This document shows, one piece after another, positions 11,701 through 24,790 of a stretch of DNA of 64,000 nt (the stretch's first letter is position 1; every line of letters starts with the position of its first letter). Source of the DNA: Rhinopithecus roxellana (taxonomy: Eukaryota > Chordata > Mammalia > Primates > Cercopithecidae); the NCBI RefSeq assembly GCF_007565055.1, contig NC_044556.1, positions 134,701,808 to 134,765,807 of the forward strand, written 5' to 3'. The position numbers and the translations under genes are program-made. The notes under the pieces are model-generated. The model had not been told where the DNA came from. It was given only the letters and a program-made list of their open reading frames with translations, and did not search any database.

Positions 11701-14035
11701 GAAAGACAGAAAAATTTTAAACTATGCTATGAAAAACAAACAGAAACCCAGGAATATGCAAAACACAAATCAAAAGAGAAAAAAGACTAAAGGGAGGAGG
11801 AAAATAAAAATAATTTGAGACAAAATTTTGGGCTCTAAGCCAAAATGAGCAGAGAACCATGATGAGGGTCACAAGGAGATACTAAGTACTTTTTCCAGAG
11901 CTTGATTCTAAAAGGAATGTCTCACGAGAAAGTCACCATAAAACACACAGAAAGATGTAAGACTATCCCTAGGGGAGCTATAATCACTATTTTTTAAAAG
12001 CCTATGGCATCCTATGAGCATGCAGAGGGCATGATCTCAAAGCTATCACTCAATAATGGCAATTCTGCAGGGGTCACGTCTGCCTGGCACATCTAGAAGA
12101 GTGCATGGAAGACAGCCTACATGTCTTTTGGTAATACTTACCTAGTATCCAAATTAAGATGGTAAGAACAATAGTATGCATTTTTTGACCACTTGCTAGG
12201 GATCAGGCAATAAATTTGATGCTCTCCATGCATGATCTAATTCAATCTTGACGATACCCTGTGAGATTAATACAATAATTAACCCCAGTTTCAGAGAGGG
12301 AAACTGACACACAGAGACTCTGGATTACACAAATTGTGAGCAGAAGAGTCCGGATCTAAATCTGAGCAATCCAGAGTCTGTCCTCTGAAAGTTCTCACTG
12401 TGAGCCTGGAATACTGGGGACTGAGACGCAAGTGGAGGTGGGTGGGACATCTGGAAGGCGGGGATGAGGCTCTCCAGCAGGGCCTACTGGACGGTGGCCT
12501 GTGTTAATTGAGGAGCCCCAGGATGACAAGCAGCAGAAAGGAGGAGGGCCTCAAGAGCCAGAGGAGACTCCCATTACCTCTCATCGTTTTGTCTAAAACC
12601 ATAGTGTTGTCCTAGTTCTGCTAGCTCTGGGGTTCACACAAAAGCACTACAAAGGTATCTCAGTGGCCTGGGACCCAAGGATGTGGTTCTTAGATGGATG
12701 CTTCCCCAAAAGAAGTCCATAGCCAAATAAGACCAGAAAGGCTACCAAGATCTATTAGCATAATAAAGGCCCTAGGACATTCTGTAGTCAAGAAATCTAT
12801 TTAACATCCTTTCATCTGGCATTGCCCAAACTTTGTATTGTTGAAGCACGTGTTCACATCCTGCAGCACTACCAAAGGCTGACCTAAAAGATCTCTAAGG
12901 TCTCTTTCAGTTCAAGGAGTCCATAGTTTTAGTTCTTCTTTAAAAAAAAAAAAAAAAAAAAAGCAACAGTAAGAACAAGGAATGAAAAGGCAGAATGCCT
13001 AAGCTCAATTTCAATCTCTGCCCCTGGTTAGCTGGAAAACCTGAGTTTAAAAAAAGAAAAAACAGAAAAGAAAAACACTCTCTCAGAGTCTTGGTCTTCT
13101 TATCTGTAAAATGGAGATAATGATGGTGTCTCTATCATTATGCTGCTTTCAGAATCAAATTAGGTAATGAATGCACTCTGAAACAATGTATAAATTATAA
13201 CTTGGCATACAAGTCAGCTATTTCTATTGTAAATTAAAAACACAACAAAACCAGGAGTCTAACCTGAAAAGGTTTTAATCACCTGGTTATGTATTTGGGG
13301 CTCGCCATAGCTCTGCTTGCCCTTAGACTTTGCAGTAATGACACACATTTTCCAAATGGAACAAATCCCTTGAATTTTTTTCCCATCCTTCAGAATGATA
13401 CTTTCAATGTCATTTCAATTTAGTATTTGGGTCGGGAAAAGAAATAAATTAAAACCAAACAAATGGTTTGTTCTTCTACACAGCAACCCTCTGGTTGAAT
13501 GAGTTTGAAGCTTTTCATTCAGTGCCAAAGGCTGGTGGTCAAATTAAAAACAGAGCACAAGACAAAAGGAGACTACTAAGAGAGGAGAAATTCACTGGAG
13601 AAAGCTGAATTCCATTACAGCAAATCCCATACAGCTAGTCCTAGGACACAGCTCTTTAGGGACTAGAAATCATCCCAATCCATCCAGAGCAGCTCTCTTC
13701 CTGGATAGAATGCTTCTGTTTTACTTCTGAGTCTGGTAGCTGGTGAGATAATACGATTCCGGCCCAGACAACACCTTCCTGTCTTCTGCGCATAATAAAT
13801 AACATAAATTTATGTCATGAGAAAAGATCACTCCCCAAATTCTTCCACCCCATTTGTTTATTTTACTCTTTGGACTTTACCCAAGCCATGACTCTCCCAC
13901 TCAGCCAGTTCAAAGAAACCTTTCATTTGAAAGCTTTCTAATTTTGAAAGAATTAGTGTTTCTAATTTTGAAAGAATTGTATCTTTCATTATACAATGAA
14001 GCTAAAGGTTCAATATGGAGTCTGCATGACGAAAA
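11701..14035. other. Intergenic with MIR fragments (12165-12400, 13000-13200)
   Basis: MIR-like cores: CCCCAGTTTCAGAGAGGGAA near 12283 and CTTATCTGTAAAATGGAGAT near 13098, both in sense orientation. An A20 run sits at about 12942-12962. The sequence TTTCTAATTTTGAAAGAATT is duplicated in tandem at 13935 and 13959 (24-bp period). No gene seen. Confidence 0.5.
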
Positions 14036-14047
14036 CTTTCTTTCTTT

Positions 14048-14352
14048 CTTTCTTTTTTATTTTTATTTTTTGAGACAGTCTCGCTCTGTTGCCCAGGCTG
14101 GAGTGCAGTGGCACCATCTCGGCTCACTGCAACCTCCACCTCCCGGGTTCAAGCGATTCTCCTGTCTCAGTCTCCCAAGTAGCTGGGATTACAAGCCTGC
14201 ACCACCACACCTGGCTAATTTTTGTACTTTTAGTAGAGATAGGGTTTCACTATGTTGGCCAGGCTGGTCTCGAACTGCTGACCTCAGGTGATCCACCTGC
14301 CTTGGCCTACCAAAGTGCTGGGATTACAGGCATGAGCCACCAAGCCCGGCCT
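14048..14352 (-). repeat. Alu SINE (AluS-like), antisense
   Basis: T-rich tail, then GAGACAGTCTCGCTCTGTTG through to GAGCCACCAAGCCCGGCC. GAAAACTTTCT before and GAAACTTTCT after look like the target-site duplication. Confidence 0.9.
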
Positions 14353-15059
14353 GAAACTTTCTAACGATTGTTTTACTCTGTAAGACTATTTCTGATTCTG
14401 ACTGGATCACTGACTTATCACTGAAGGAAGTTCTTGGACTCATTCTCAGTAGTAACTGGGATTCCTCAGAGGAAGTGTTAGAATTGTTGAGAAATGACAT
14501 AGCTCTTCCCAGGGCAAGATGTAGCCCCAAAGATACAAAATGATGGTGCCATGAGTTGAAAACTATGGTTTCCTGCATTTTTATTTATGGTGTGCAATCA
14601 AAAGTCCAGGTTCTGCATTTCTAAAATGTCCTGGTTAATGAAATTTCACTCACAATGTTTTTTTCCCTTTTGATTTTATGGAAAATTTGAAGCATTCGCA
14701 CAGGCAAGAAAATAGTCTCTTTTCATTTTGCTTAAACCCAGGGAGGCTTTATTCAATAGCACCTGTTTGGGTGAACTTCAACAAGCATCTCCAAAATAGA
14801 AACGTTCCATTAGTAAACTGTTTAGGAAATAGACCGTGCTCAGAAATGAGTCTGCTGAAAGAGCTGCAAAGTTATTCTGCTGTTTCATCCTTGCTTATTT
14901 TCCCCCCATGGAGTTTCCTGTCCTATTTTTAAACTATGTTTCACCTTAAGTGACAAAGCAACCCTTTGGAAATTATATATAAAGTCTATTATTTTAATTT
15001 GTTTATTAAAAAGTATTCTGTCTCTTAATTAGTATTAGATCCAAAAGAGTGCCGCTATG
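14353..15059. other. Intergenic, nothing recognised
   Basis: AT-rich DNA without a supported gene. Small frames at 14324-14578 and 14678-14932 have no recognisable domain. Confidence 0.4.
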
Positions 15060-15310
15060 TTTATTTACATATATGTATAGACATATGTATATATATGTCA
15101 TGTATATTTCTTGCTATGCATATAATATATAAGCATTGTATATTATATATTATATAATTTAGATAATAATCATATATATAAATGTTTATATTCTCCGTAT
15201 ATTTACACATATACACACATGTATACACGTACATAAATAAATAAAGCACTAAGCATGGAAACTACATAAAAGCACTAACCGTGTGTGTGTGTGTATATAT
15301 ATATAATATA
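15060..15310. repeat. AT-rich, palindrome-prone low-complexity block
   Basis: Runs of ATATATGTATA, TATTATATATTATATAA and a terminal (GTGT)(ATAT) block near 15282-15307. Many short self-complementary segments. Confidence 0.8.
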
Positions 15311-15339
15311 CGCTTAATCCTATATGTATATTTTCCAGT

Positions 15340-15660
15340 CAGTCCTAACAATTCTATAATGCAATTGTTAGTTCTCCATTTTTCAAGCAAAGAGCCTCTA
15401 GAGAATTTACCTCTCTAGCCCAAGGATGTGCAGTCATAACAAACTTGGTATTTCACCTCAGTGCTGATTCTAGAGCCTGTGTTTTCCCTCCTGTCCATCA
15501 TTCTGATTTTCTCACAGCTAACAATATAGGAGCATCAGATATTCCTGTATTGGATGGAACAGAAAGGAAGCTAAGAGCTCATCTACTTCACCTTCATTTT
15601 ATAGGAGGAATGGGAGCCCAGAGAATTGAAATGACTTGCTCAAATGTACGTAATTAACTG
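15340..15660 (+). repeat. MIR-like SINE fragment(s)
   Basis: CCATTTTTCAAGCAAAGAGC and TTCATTTTATAGGAGGAATG resemble the MIR core in two adjacent pieces. Diverged. Confidence 0.45.
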
Positions 15661-15861
15661 ACAAGAGCCATCACTTCTCAGCATCTCCTTTTACTCCAGA
15701 ATTTTACTCACATAGTAGAATCTCACTCAATGTGAGAGTTTGTTGGAATTTACTCCCCCAAATGAAACTGGATTTATTGTATTTTCTATATATGTAAAGG
15801 AATTTGTGATTTAAAAAACAGCATTCACTCTGTCCACATAAAATTATGAATATGCAAAAAG

Positions 15862-15865
<4 letters not shown>

Positions 15866-15916
<51 letters not shown>

Positions 15917-15921
15917 ATTAG
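15866..15921. repeat. (TG)n(TA)n microsatellite
   Basis: About 18 TG units followed by about 7 TA units, uninterrupted. Confidence 0.95.
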
Positions 15922-16059
15922 AACATGCAATAAGGTCAGATGCTCAATTAATAACCCCGTGTATAGTTTTTCTAACATTCTCGTGTTCATGTAATGATAC
16001 AAAAACATGTATACATGTATTTAAGGGTTGTCAATATTTGTTTTACAAAAATGTTTTTC

Positions 16060-17280
16060 CCCCATACATTCTCTGAAGTTTGCTTCTATCACTTAAAAAC
16101 ATTTTGTGAAAACCTCTCCAAATCAGTTGGTAAAGCTCTATTTAAATATTGCCCAACATGACATGGTTGAGAATATGGCATGGTTTTACCATTCCCCTTT
16201 CAATGAGTTCTCAGTTTGTTTCTTGATGTTTGCCACCACAAGCAATGCTGCAGTGAGTATCCTTGTACTGGTGGCTTTATTTCTATAGAACGGACTTCCA
16301 GGGGTTGAACTGGTAGGAAAGTCCTCCTTTGCTACTCTGTCTTCATTATTTTATGTGTATTCTTGGACATATATAGTCTTCCACATGAATCTTAAAAAAT
16401 TCTGTATCCAATTAAATAAAAACTTTACTTAAATTCCACTTAAATTAAAATTCCATTAATTATACATGTTAGTATTGAAGAAAATGACATTTTTATGGTG
16501 TGAAATTTTCCCTTCCATACTATATCTTTTGATTACTTTTCTGATCTTGCTTTAGATCATTTGATAAAATATTATAGCTAAACTTCATATGGCTCCTGTG
16601 CCTTTCTGATCTATATTTATATTCTGTAAAATGTTCATATTAGTTCTAATATTATGATATTTCTTGAATTTTCTAGGTATAAAATTATATTACTAAAGTA
16701 TGATATTTCATCTCTTTTTTTTCAATATTTACACAAAATATTTCAATTTTTTGCCTTCTTGCATTTACTAGAATTAACTAATGTTGAATTTTGGGGATAA
16801 TAAGCATGTCTTTTCTGTTCTTGATTTTAATGAAAATAGTATTCTCATTTCATTATTTATAATGATGTTTGCTATTGATATTTGTTCATCTTTATCATAT
16901 TTTCATATTTTTCTATTTATAACTTTACTTAGTTTTTTGACTAATAATGTGCTTTAATACATTGATTTAATGAATTACATTAATATATTTATTAATATTG
17001 AACCATTCTTATATTCTTGTATTTTTAGGATAAGCCCTCCTTGGTCAAACATTATTACTATTATGACACATTGTTCTCTTTGCTCATTCTTTCTTAAACA
17101 TTTTTGCAATATTATGTATTAGTATGCTTGGTTGATAGTTTTCTTCTGTTTTAAACTTTTTAAAGCTTTCCCATTCAAGTTATTCTCAATTTATTCATAG
17201 GGAATTTTTTTCTTATTTTCAAAGTTACATGTATCTCTTATAGAATCCTGTAGCTAGAATTTTCTTCCTAATTTGTTTTT
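16060..17280 (-). mobile_element. Old L1 (L1M) fragments, antisense
   Basis: The reverse complement carries degenerate L1 3' and ORF2-like sequence; for example ATAAGCCCTCCTTGGTCAAA near 17031 is the reverse of a conserved ORF2 region. Frames are broken throughout; no intact protein. Confidence 0.6.
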
Positions 17281-20084
17281 TAATTAATTGACTAAAAGCT
17301 GAAGAAAACAGTGATTTTAAAATGCAAGCCACTGTTTCCTGAAAAGACTGAAATTCAAATTCACTTTTGGTAGACTGTCCTTTTATTCTGGGAAAACCAT
17401 ATGAAGAAAGCTTGTGGTTTCATAAAGTTTATTCAGAAAAAACATAGAAAATTATCCCTCTCCCAAAAGAAATATTTTTGCGTCAGAAGCTGAGTGTTCT
17501 GCAGGGTGATGCTAACACGTGTCTGCTTGTGCCAGAGCTCAGATTTCTGTAGACTAGGTTATGTTTTCTTCTGTCTGGAGCATTTCATGTTTGTTTCGTG
17601 GTGAAGAGGGAGGGAAAGAGAAAAATAGGAGAAATGTTTTCCTTTTCTGAATGATTTAGAATGCACCCGGTAACAAACTGATGAGGATTTTTAAAGCATA
17701 ATTTGTAAGATGTAGAGAGCTGGAAAGAAGTGCTACAGGACCAAATCCCATGTATGACACAGTTAGAAAGAAATGGACTGGCCTGGGCAGCTCAGTCTAA
17801 ACTATTTTGTAAGATTAGGCAGCCCAGAATCTGCTGAGGAGAAACCAGCATGAGGTGGCTGTCCCACCTCCTCCCCACCTGTGGGTGTAAAATGGCATTC
17901 CCCAAGAAGGAGACAGTCATTCCCACTTTGAAGACTGCTGAGAAAGGGTAGATCCTAGTACAAGAAATGGAGCCTGGGAAGCCAGGCCCTGAGTTGGGCT
18001 GAGGCAGGGAGCATTTTCTTCTCTCCTGACCTTGGGCAGTTGGGTCTGGACAGGAAGTCATGATGCAGGGGTGAGCAGGCCCAGCCAGCGGATCCTGGCC
18101 CCAAAACCCTTTGCAGAGGCCAAGGACAGGCCCGCCTGGACCTGTGAGCCCTGACAGTGGCTGCCTCTAACATCAGTTATGACCTCTTCTCTACTGTGTC
18201 CTACTTCCTTTTTGATGTTCCCAACCCTGCAGAAAATTCCTCTAAAGAGCAGCAATACTGAGGGTAGTGAAGGAGGCTGCTCCCTCGCTGGGAAAGAGGG
18301 AGAAAGCTGTGTGTTCTCTGCCACGCCACCTCCCCAAAAGCAGACCACTGCGGGAGTGCAGTTAGTCCCCTGCCTCTATCCCTCCAGGGTCTGCCTCAAC
18401 TGCAGGCAGTCTCCTTGCCCCTAACATTCCCTTCCTGGGCAGCTCTCATATGGGGACTGAGCAAAGCAGCTTATAAAATCCTGGCCCAGGTGGCACAGAA
18501 CATTTTAACGGCAATGGTCTCTCCTGAGATTCTTCACCTGGTTGCCAGAAGCTTTACTGGGTCTGCATTGAAGCTCTCTTCCCAAGCCCTATTCTTTTTC
18601 TTTTCTTCCTTTCCAAGGTGTTGATCTCTAAAACACCATGAAGTCCTCTTGAAGAATGCTGTCCTTGCTTCTGCCTTTGGAAAACCCAAACTGCAAGGGC
18701 AAAGGATACAGAAGCAGTGGTATGCTGGCAGAACAGGGAAGTGGGAGAGGAAGACTATAGCCTGCACCTGAGCACCTGGAGGTGGGGGTGGGGGATCTCA
18801 GAAGTAATTGACAGGGTCAGATGAAGAAGATGGACCAGTGATCTGTGAACCTTTCTAGTGCATGGACACTCTGACTCTGACCCTTGCCACCTGCCTTCTA
18901 TGGCAAAAGAGACTGCTGTGTTTGTTCATCAATTAAACTCCTTCCCACAAGTTTCTCTTGGCCAAGAATGTCTCTTCAGCCCTGAGCTTCCCATTTACTA
19001 ACAGGTCTTTGTCACTCCAAGAGACAAGGCTTCCCATCTCCTGCAGTCTTATCCTCTAATCCAGTTATTTCTGTTTTTGGAGCATAAACAAAAACTCCCC
19101 TGGTTTGCCCTTTTGGGTTCTCCAAAGCTTATGCTTCCCTATTTCTTCCTCCAGTTAGAGCAAGAGCAATCAGACCCAAGATTACAGCTCATGTTTATCA
19201 CACACCATCTCAACAAAATCTACTAATGCTTTACAAGCCCTCACAAGCATTTCCTGCAGGCTCCACCACTTTGAGAAGCAGCAAAGCCCTTGAATTTTCC
19301 CTGCTAGTGGTGTGCTGGTAAAATCAGCTCTCTGAAAAGTACACACATACACAGAGAATAATATAGCATTTGCTGATTTCCAATTTCGGTGGTGTAAATG
19401 CTCACACCATAACAGATTTCAAGCTACCAGTGAAATTTCACAGCCTTTTACAACCAGCTTGTAAAGTTCCTGCGTATTTAACATTGGCTTTTGATATCCT
19501 ATAGGAGCTGGCTTCAGCAATCACCGCGCGGCTATCCTCCAATTCTCCAGGTCACTCCCAACCAGCACCCATCTTATTCTCCTAGCATTGTCCTTGACTA
19601 ACATAATTTTGTCATGACAGCATTCGCCATGGCCCACACTGTCTTAGAGACACATTGCCTATCTGATTTCATTTAATCCCCACAAAATCAGCCATCTTTA
19701 TCTCCATTTCACATACCATGGTTACTACTGGAGGTTTATCACCTTTCATCAGACCTGCACTAGACATAAAACATAACACACCGCATTGTTGGGCAAAACA
19801 GTGCACCCCTCTTACAAGTATCTTTTTTTTAACACAAAAAGTTCTTTCAAGCATAAATTTATTTTCCCATGACAAAAGTAATGAACCACTTTGCAAAGAA
19901 AATTGGAAAGCAACCATTAATTCTTATATGTGTTAAGATTATTTCATGTCATGGTAAAATGTTTGTGAAATATTACATTTTAAAATGGAGTATAGTATAG
20001 TAAACTACAATGTGATACCAATTCTGTAAAACAGTAAATATATTAATGAAACACTGTAAGTAAAGGAAAAATGAGTAGTTATCT
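17281..20084. other. Intergenic; MIR trace at 19640-19735
   Basis: Mixed GC DNA with no recognisable gene. CATCTTTATCTCCATTTCAC fits an antisense MIR. Frames at 17792-18424 and 18534-18767 overlap on both strands without domains. Confidence 0.4.
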
Positions 20085-20290
20085 CTTTTTTTAGTATGTT
20101 TTAATTGATATATCATGGTTATATATATCTGATATTTTGATACATGTATATACAATGTGTAATGATCAAGTCAAAGTAATTGGGATATCTACCACCTCAA
20201 ACATTTATCTTTTTTTGTGTCATGAACATTATAATTCTTCCCTTGTAGTTGTTTTGAAATATGCAATAAATTATTGTTAATTATAATTTT
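20085..20290 (-). mobile_element. L1 3'-end fragment, antisense
   Basis: TTTTGATACATGTATATACA and the following AATGATCAAGTCAAAGTAAT resemble the L1 3'UTR in reverse orientation. The same motif recurs at about 30390 in another L1. Confidence 0.65.
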
Positions 20291-20317
20291 TTAATTAAAT
20301 ATTTTAAAATTTTTTAT

Positions 20318-20446
20318 TATTTTTATTATTTTTAGAGACAAGATCATGCTGGTCACCCAGGCTGGAGTGCAGTGGTGCAATCATAGTTCACCTAAGCCTC
20401 GATCTCTTGGGCTCAAGCAGTCCTCCTACCTCAGCCTCCAGAGTTG
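20318..20446 (-). repeat. Alu left-monomer/FLAM fragment, antisense
   Basis: TTTAGAGACAAGATCATGCT through TCACCCAGGCTGGAGTGCAG to CCTCAGCCTCCAGAG, a single monomer without the right arm. Confidence 0.8.
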
Positions 20447-20829
20447 TTATCTATAATTTTGAACAGTAGTTAACTGTGAACAGTGAGAAGCAAAGGTTTT
20501 CCTCACTTCCTCTTTTACAGTTTCTGTATTTTCCATAATTGATACATCATCACATATTACAATTATGATGAGAAAACATTATGCATATTATTTTTATTTG
20601 AAAAATATAAAAATAAAAACAAAATCTATGACCTCACCGTTCAAACTCAACATCTCTTCCATTTTGATGTCATGCATTGCTTCTGACAGAGGTTTAATTG
20701 AAAAGGAACAGCATCAATAAGCATAGGCTTCACAGTCTTCCCACATCCCTCTAAGTGCCCGGGGAGGGGCTGGGGACTCCCCCCACACCTTAACCCACAA
20801 GGACCTCTCCCATAGACCTTTTTACATTC

Positions 20830-21200
20830 TCTCTCATCTTCCCCAAAGCCTTGCAAGATGGGAGTAATATTATTATTCCCATTTCAGAGATGACAAAGCT
20901 AAGAAACTCGTCCTCTGTGGTTTCTATGCTATGAGGCTCTATCTCATGTCCCCGCACAAAGTATCTTTGTATGGGAGGCTTAATGGTTAAGAGCATGGAC
21001 TTCTGTCCGACAGAATTCATTAAGTTCCAGGCCAGACACACTACCGCTCTCTGGCAATGTGTCCATGGGGTAGGGGTGGCACTGAGCTTCCATTCCTTAC
21101 AAAATAATGACCACAAGATCGTTTTCCTTAAAGGGTGGCTGTGAGCCTTCAATGACACAGTGATGAAAAGACCTTAGCACAGTGCTGGGTAACGGCTAGC
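20830..21200 (+). repeat. MIR SINE pieces
   Basis: CCCATTTCAGAGATGACAAA near 20878 and a second MIR-like copy across 20970-21200 (TTAAGAGCATGGACTTCTGT, GTGCTGGGTAACGGCTAG). Confidence 0.55.
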
Positions 21201-21289
21201 CACTTCAGAGGCACAGCTGAGACTTGCACAGAGATACCTGGCTGCAAAGTCTGGCTCCTCTACACTCTGCAGAGCTGTTTTCCCCCCTC

Positions 21290-21780
21290 AGAGTTCCTCT
21301 CCTCCGGGAGGGGTTGCCTCGCCCGGGTCCAGGTTCTCTGCCTTCGGTTGAAGCGCAGCGCCCCCAGCCGTCCGCAGGAGGGATCGACGCCTCTGTCTCC
21401 CCAAAGTGGGGGCGCTCGCTGCGGAGCTGGGGGTGGTCTCCTCTTCCCCTCATCATCGCCCAGCAACCTGGGGGTCCTCGTGGCTGCTCCCTGGCCAGGG
21501 GCTGGAGGATCCTCTGTGCCTCCAAGGCCCCTTCCTCGTCCTAAGTCGAGTCTCCTCCTTGCTGTCCAGGCATCGCGAGCAGATGAATCTCCCTCGTCTG
21601 GGCGGTTGTCCCTGTCAGGCTGTCAGGACCTGATTTTCCCTGGTAAGCCTTCGTCAGGCAGGTGGCCTCGCCCAGGCCTCGGAAAATGTCAGGGCGCAAG
21701 CTGGGCATACGGCCCTCCCGCTGGCGAGCAGGCAGCGCCCGCGTTCTTCAGGATTTGGAACAGCCCTGCCAATTAGCTTG
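21290..21780. promoter_or_regulatory. Isolated CpG-rich segment (orphan CpG-island candidate)
   Basis: I count by hand about 31 CpG dinucleotides in 21301-21780, against near absence in the flanking kilobases, together with high G+C. Open frames on both strands here follow from the base composition. Two GGGGGCGCT-type cores in opposite orientation (about 21356-21366 on minus, 21408-21416 on plus) partly match CTCF sites. No TATA box, exon or transcript is evident. It could be an enhancer, an insulator or a promoter of an unknown noncoding RNA. Confidence 0.5.
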
Positions 21781-24308
21781 TACTCTGCCCACATGCCCAG
21801 AACTAAAAAGGAAGCAGGCCAGGCCCAAGCAAAATTAGACAATGGGCTCCCAGAACACCAAGGGCGAGGGCGGCCCCAGCACCTGCTGTTCTCGCCCCTC
21901 AGGACTGAAATTGGGCATGGAGTTGGCGAGGGAGGCCTGGCAGGGAGGGAGGGGTCGAGATGTGCGTTTGCTACAGGGCCTTCTTCCTCCACGTTCCAGA
22001 TGGGACTCAACGCGGGCTGCCCAGAGGAGGGGATGGGGAAGGGCCAAGCCCTGAGACTGGATTCTCTCGGGGCCACAGAGGGCGGGTGCTTACAGCTGGG
22101 GTCAGGCACACTTCCGTTCTGTCTGGAGGACCGGACAGGGTGGTGGCTTCTCCAGATACAGTGCTGGCTGCGCAGAGCCCGTGTGTGGAAGACAGTCTGG
22201 TGCAGGGGTTGAGAATGACGATTGTTGGAGAGAGGCGCATAGGGGTTCTTGTCCCACGTTCCTTACTAACCCACTCTGCCACCTCGGTTACTTGAGAAAA
22301 GTTAAGGTTTCTTTCTCCAAAAAGCAGAGAGAATAAAAATTTCTAACTTGTAAGGTAACCTGTGAGAATAAGAGGAAATGAAATGTGGAATCCATATAGT
22401 ATCTGCTTATAGAGTTACTGAGTTCTATTTTGGGATGAAGAAAAATGTAAACCTTACAATGGTAATATTTTTATCTTTGAGGTTCACTAAAGCACCAGAA
22501 CGTATGAAGGCGGAGAGAGGAAACAGGGCAATGGAATGAACACTTCTCAAAGATCTCTCAGGTGCCACGGACTGGGCCAGGTGCCTTCCATGTGTTATCT
22601 CATTTTACAGGGCAGGTAACATTTCTGAAAGATCAGGCAGCTAAAAAGCAGGCAGCTTTCTGGCACAACAGAGAAACAAAAGAAATGTTGGAGACTGAAA
22701 TGCCTGCTGTGTCAAGACACCTAATTAGAAAACAATGTCAGAGTGAATTCATCCTGCGAGTCTCCAGCTCTGCCAGAAGAACTAAAATAAATGTGTCACC
22801 AGAGGAATCACAAAGTAAAGTCTATTATTATTCTGGGGATTCTGGGGAGTCAGAGGTCTGACAGGGGATGGGGCATGTGCTACGTCTTAGTATGGTGCTA
22901 AATGGGAGTGCTTCCAGATCCCCCCCTAAGAAGCCTACTGCAGTCAAAGATCTTGATGTCAGTTGAACTTACCTATTTACAATGAGGAAACATTAAGGTA
23001 ACTCAAGCCACCGAAATAAAACAGGTTGACAGTGACTAAGCAACAACAGAGTGCTAGATTTACACAGAGATTCTTTCTTTCAAGTTGCTGAGACATTTCA
23101 CAAAGGAGAACTGTAGATTATCATCAACTTCCATTTGGGGACTTAGAAATCCACCGTTACAAAGACAGTGTTGGCATCATTCCTCCCAGCTCTTGGCTGA
23201 AACTATTCTTTCCTATGTCACCAGTGAACTCCTGCTGGCCAATGCCCAAAGAATACTTTCTCAGTTTCAGTTTAGAGACCTCTCTATTCCACTTGCACAG
23301 TTGGACACTAACTGCTGGAAACTTTTCTCTAAAACACAAGCTCTTGCTGGTTTCCCTGCTACCTCTCTGGCTGCTGCTGCTCTGAGTTGGGGCTTTCATC
23401 AATCTTTCCATCAATAAATACTGATGTTTTGAAGATTCATCTGTAACTCACTTCCAATCTCAAACACTCCCTGGGAAATGTCTTATTTTCAAATTTTACA
23501 GCTAAAATCCCTCGTCCATAAAAACTCTATTAATAAACAGTACCTGCAAATGGGGGACTCTCTGGGGGAAATTTTATCATTACAGTTGGTGTCAGCATTA
23601 TATTATAATTAATCAATCTTTATCTCAGGTAAAGATGTAGGTTCAGATAAATAATGGCCCCTTCCCTTTAAGCCTTGTTATAGTTGTGCTAGGCCTATTT
23701 GTGGCCATAACTGGGATTGAGTGGTTGAGATGAGATGCCAAAGAGACTATCTAACCTTCTGGGTGATTTTTTGCTGAATGAATGTATTTTAAAGCACCAT
23801 TTCTGATCCCATTCAGCTTCTCTCTAGCCTCTATCAATTAATTGTTGATTAAAATTGGAAGACGGGCTATATGGGGTCTAGAACTTTTCTTTGTTCATTG
23901 TTGTTTCCCCAGGACCTCGAAAAGTGCCTGGGATATAACTCACAAATGTGTGTGGAATGAATGAGTAGTTCTATCTGTTTCATGTCTGGGTCAATGTAGG
24001 CTGTACCCACATGTTCCTGGTAGGGGAAGTAATAGTAACAAAGACTTTGGCTAAGCTTCAGAAGCCATGGATAAATAGATTTTGGAAGAGGTCACTTTAG
24101 GATTTATCAGCTTCAAATCTTATATAAACTTCTTACTGGATCCAAAAGACTCCATTCTTTATGGGAGACTCATGGTTTGGCCATTACAACAGTGAATGAG
24201 GTAAGGTTTTGGGACATACGTAACTAGGCCTGAATTGATTGAATATGAACTCGTAAGTTCAAATTCAGAACAACATCTTTCTTTTGTCAGCTCTTCAATC
24301 TCAGCACT
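21781..24308. other. Intergenic; MIR at 22480-22640, L2 at 23850-23970
   Basis: GCCAGGTGCCTTCCATGTGT fits MIR, and GTTTCCCCAGGACCTCGAAA followed by a GGAATGAATGAG tail fits an L2 3' end. The remainder is unrecognised and has no supported gene. Confidence 0.45.
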
Positions 24309-24578
24309 TGACAACCTAAATAACAAACAGAAGAGGGGCTCTCTAAAATAAAAATGATATTTATTCAGGAGTAAGGCATTGCAATGGAAATAGGTGTGCC
24401 ATAGTAAACTACATGCATACTAAGAGAGGTAAAGAAAGACAAAAGTTTTTAGAGGAAAAATGAGATGGGTTACATAATTGTTTGGAGATAATTATCCTTG
24501 CTGCAAAGATCAATAGAAAGGGTGATGTCAGTACAATGTTGGACAAGCAATTATTGGGCAGATGTCTTTACAGAAGTA

Positions 24579-24637
<59 letters not shown>

Positions 24638-24790
24638 TTGTGTGGCCTTTGTGCAAGGTTGTGGTTTTTGCAGTCTTTTGTGATATTTTTTATCAGGTAC
24701 ACAAGCAAGCGAACCCGCTCTTCATAGCCTTCCCTAACCCTATTTGTCAAGTGTTTTTTTTTTCTTTAATATTAGTGAAATAAGATAGAA
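24309..24790 (-). mobile_element. ERVL-type LTR copy A (antisense)
   Basis: ACAACCTAAATAACAAACAG at the left end is shared with copy C at 26789, and the two align through GCATACT(A/C)AGAGAGGTAAAG and CCTTTGTGCAAGGTTG. In the middle a (TG)n tract (24581-24633) has grown at a point where copy C has only a short TGTG. No coding content. Confidence 0.75.
24581..24633. repeat. (TG)n microsatellite inside LTR copy A
   Basis: About 26 uninterrupted TG units. Confidence 0.97.

Noticed and set aside
21205..22295. Several 70-150 codon frames on both strands
   Set aside because: They overlap on both strands in a GC-rich stretch where stops are rare by composition; no domain, splice or start evidence.
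22562..22861. 99-codon frame on the plus strand
   Set aside because: Its first part lies in a MIR element, and the rest has no recognisable homology.
24482..24783. Frames with CVCVCV or THTHTH runs (also 25799-26155, 28578-29211, 29732-30045)
   Set aside because: They read through TG/CA or GA microsatellites; the 209-codon frame at 28582-29211 has no domain and owes part of its length to the repeat.
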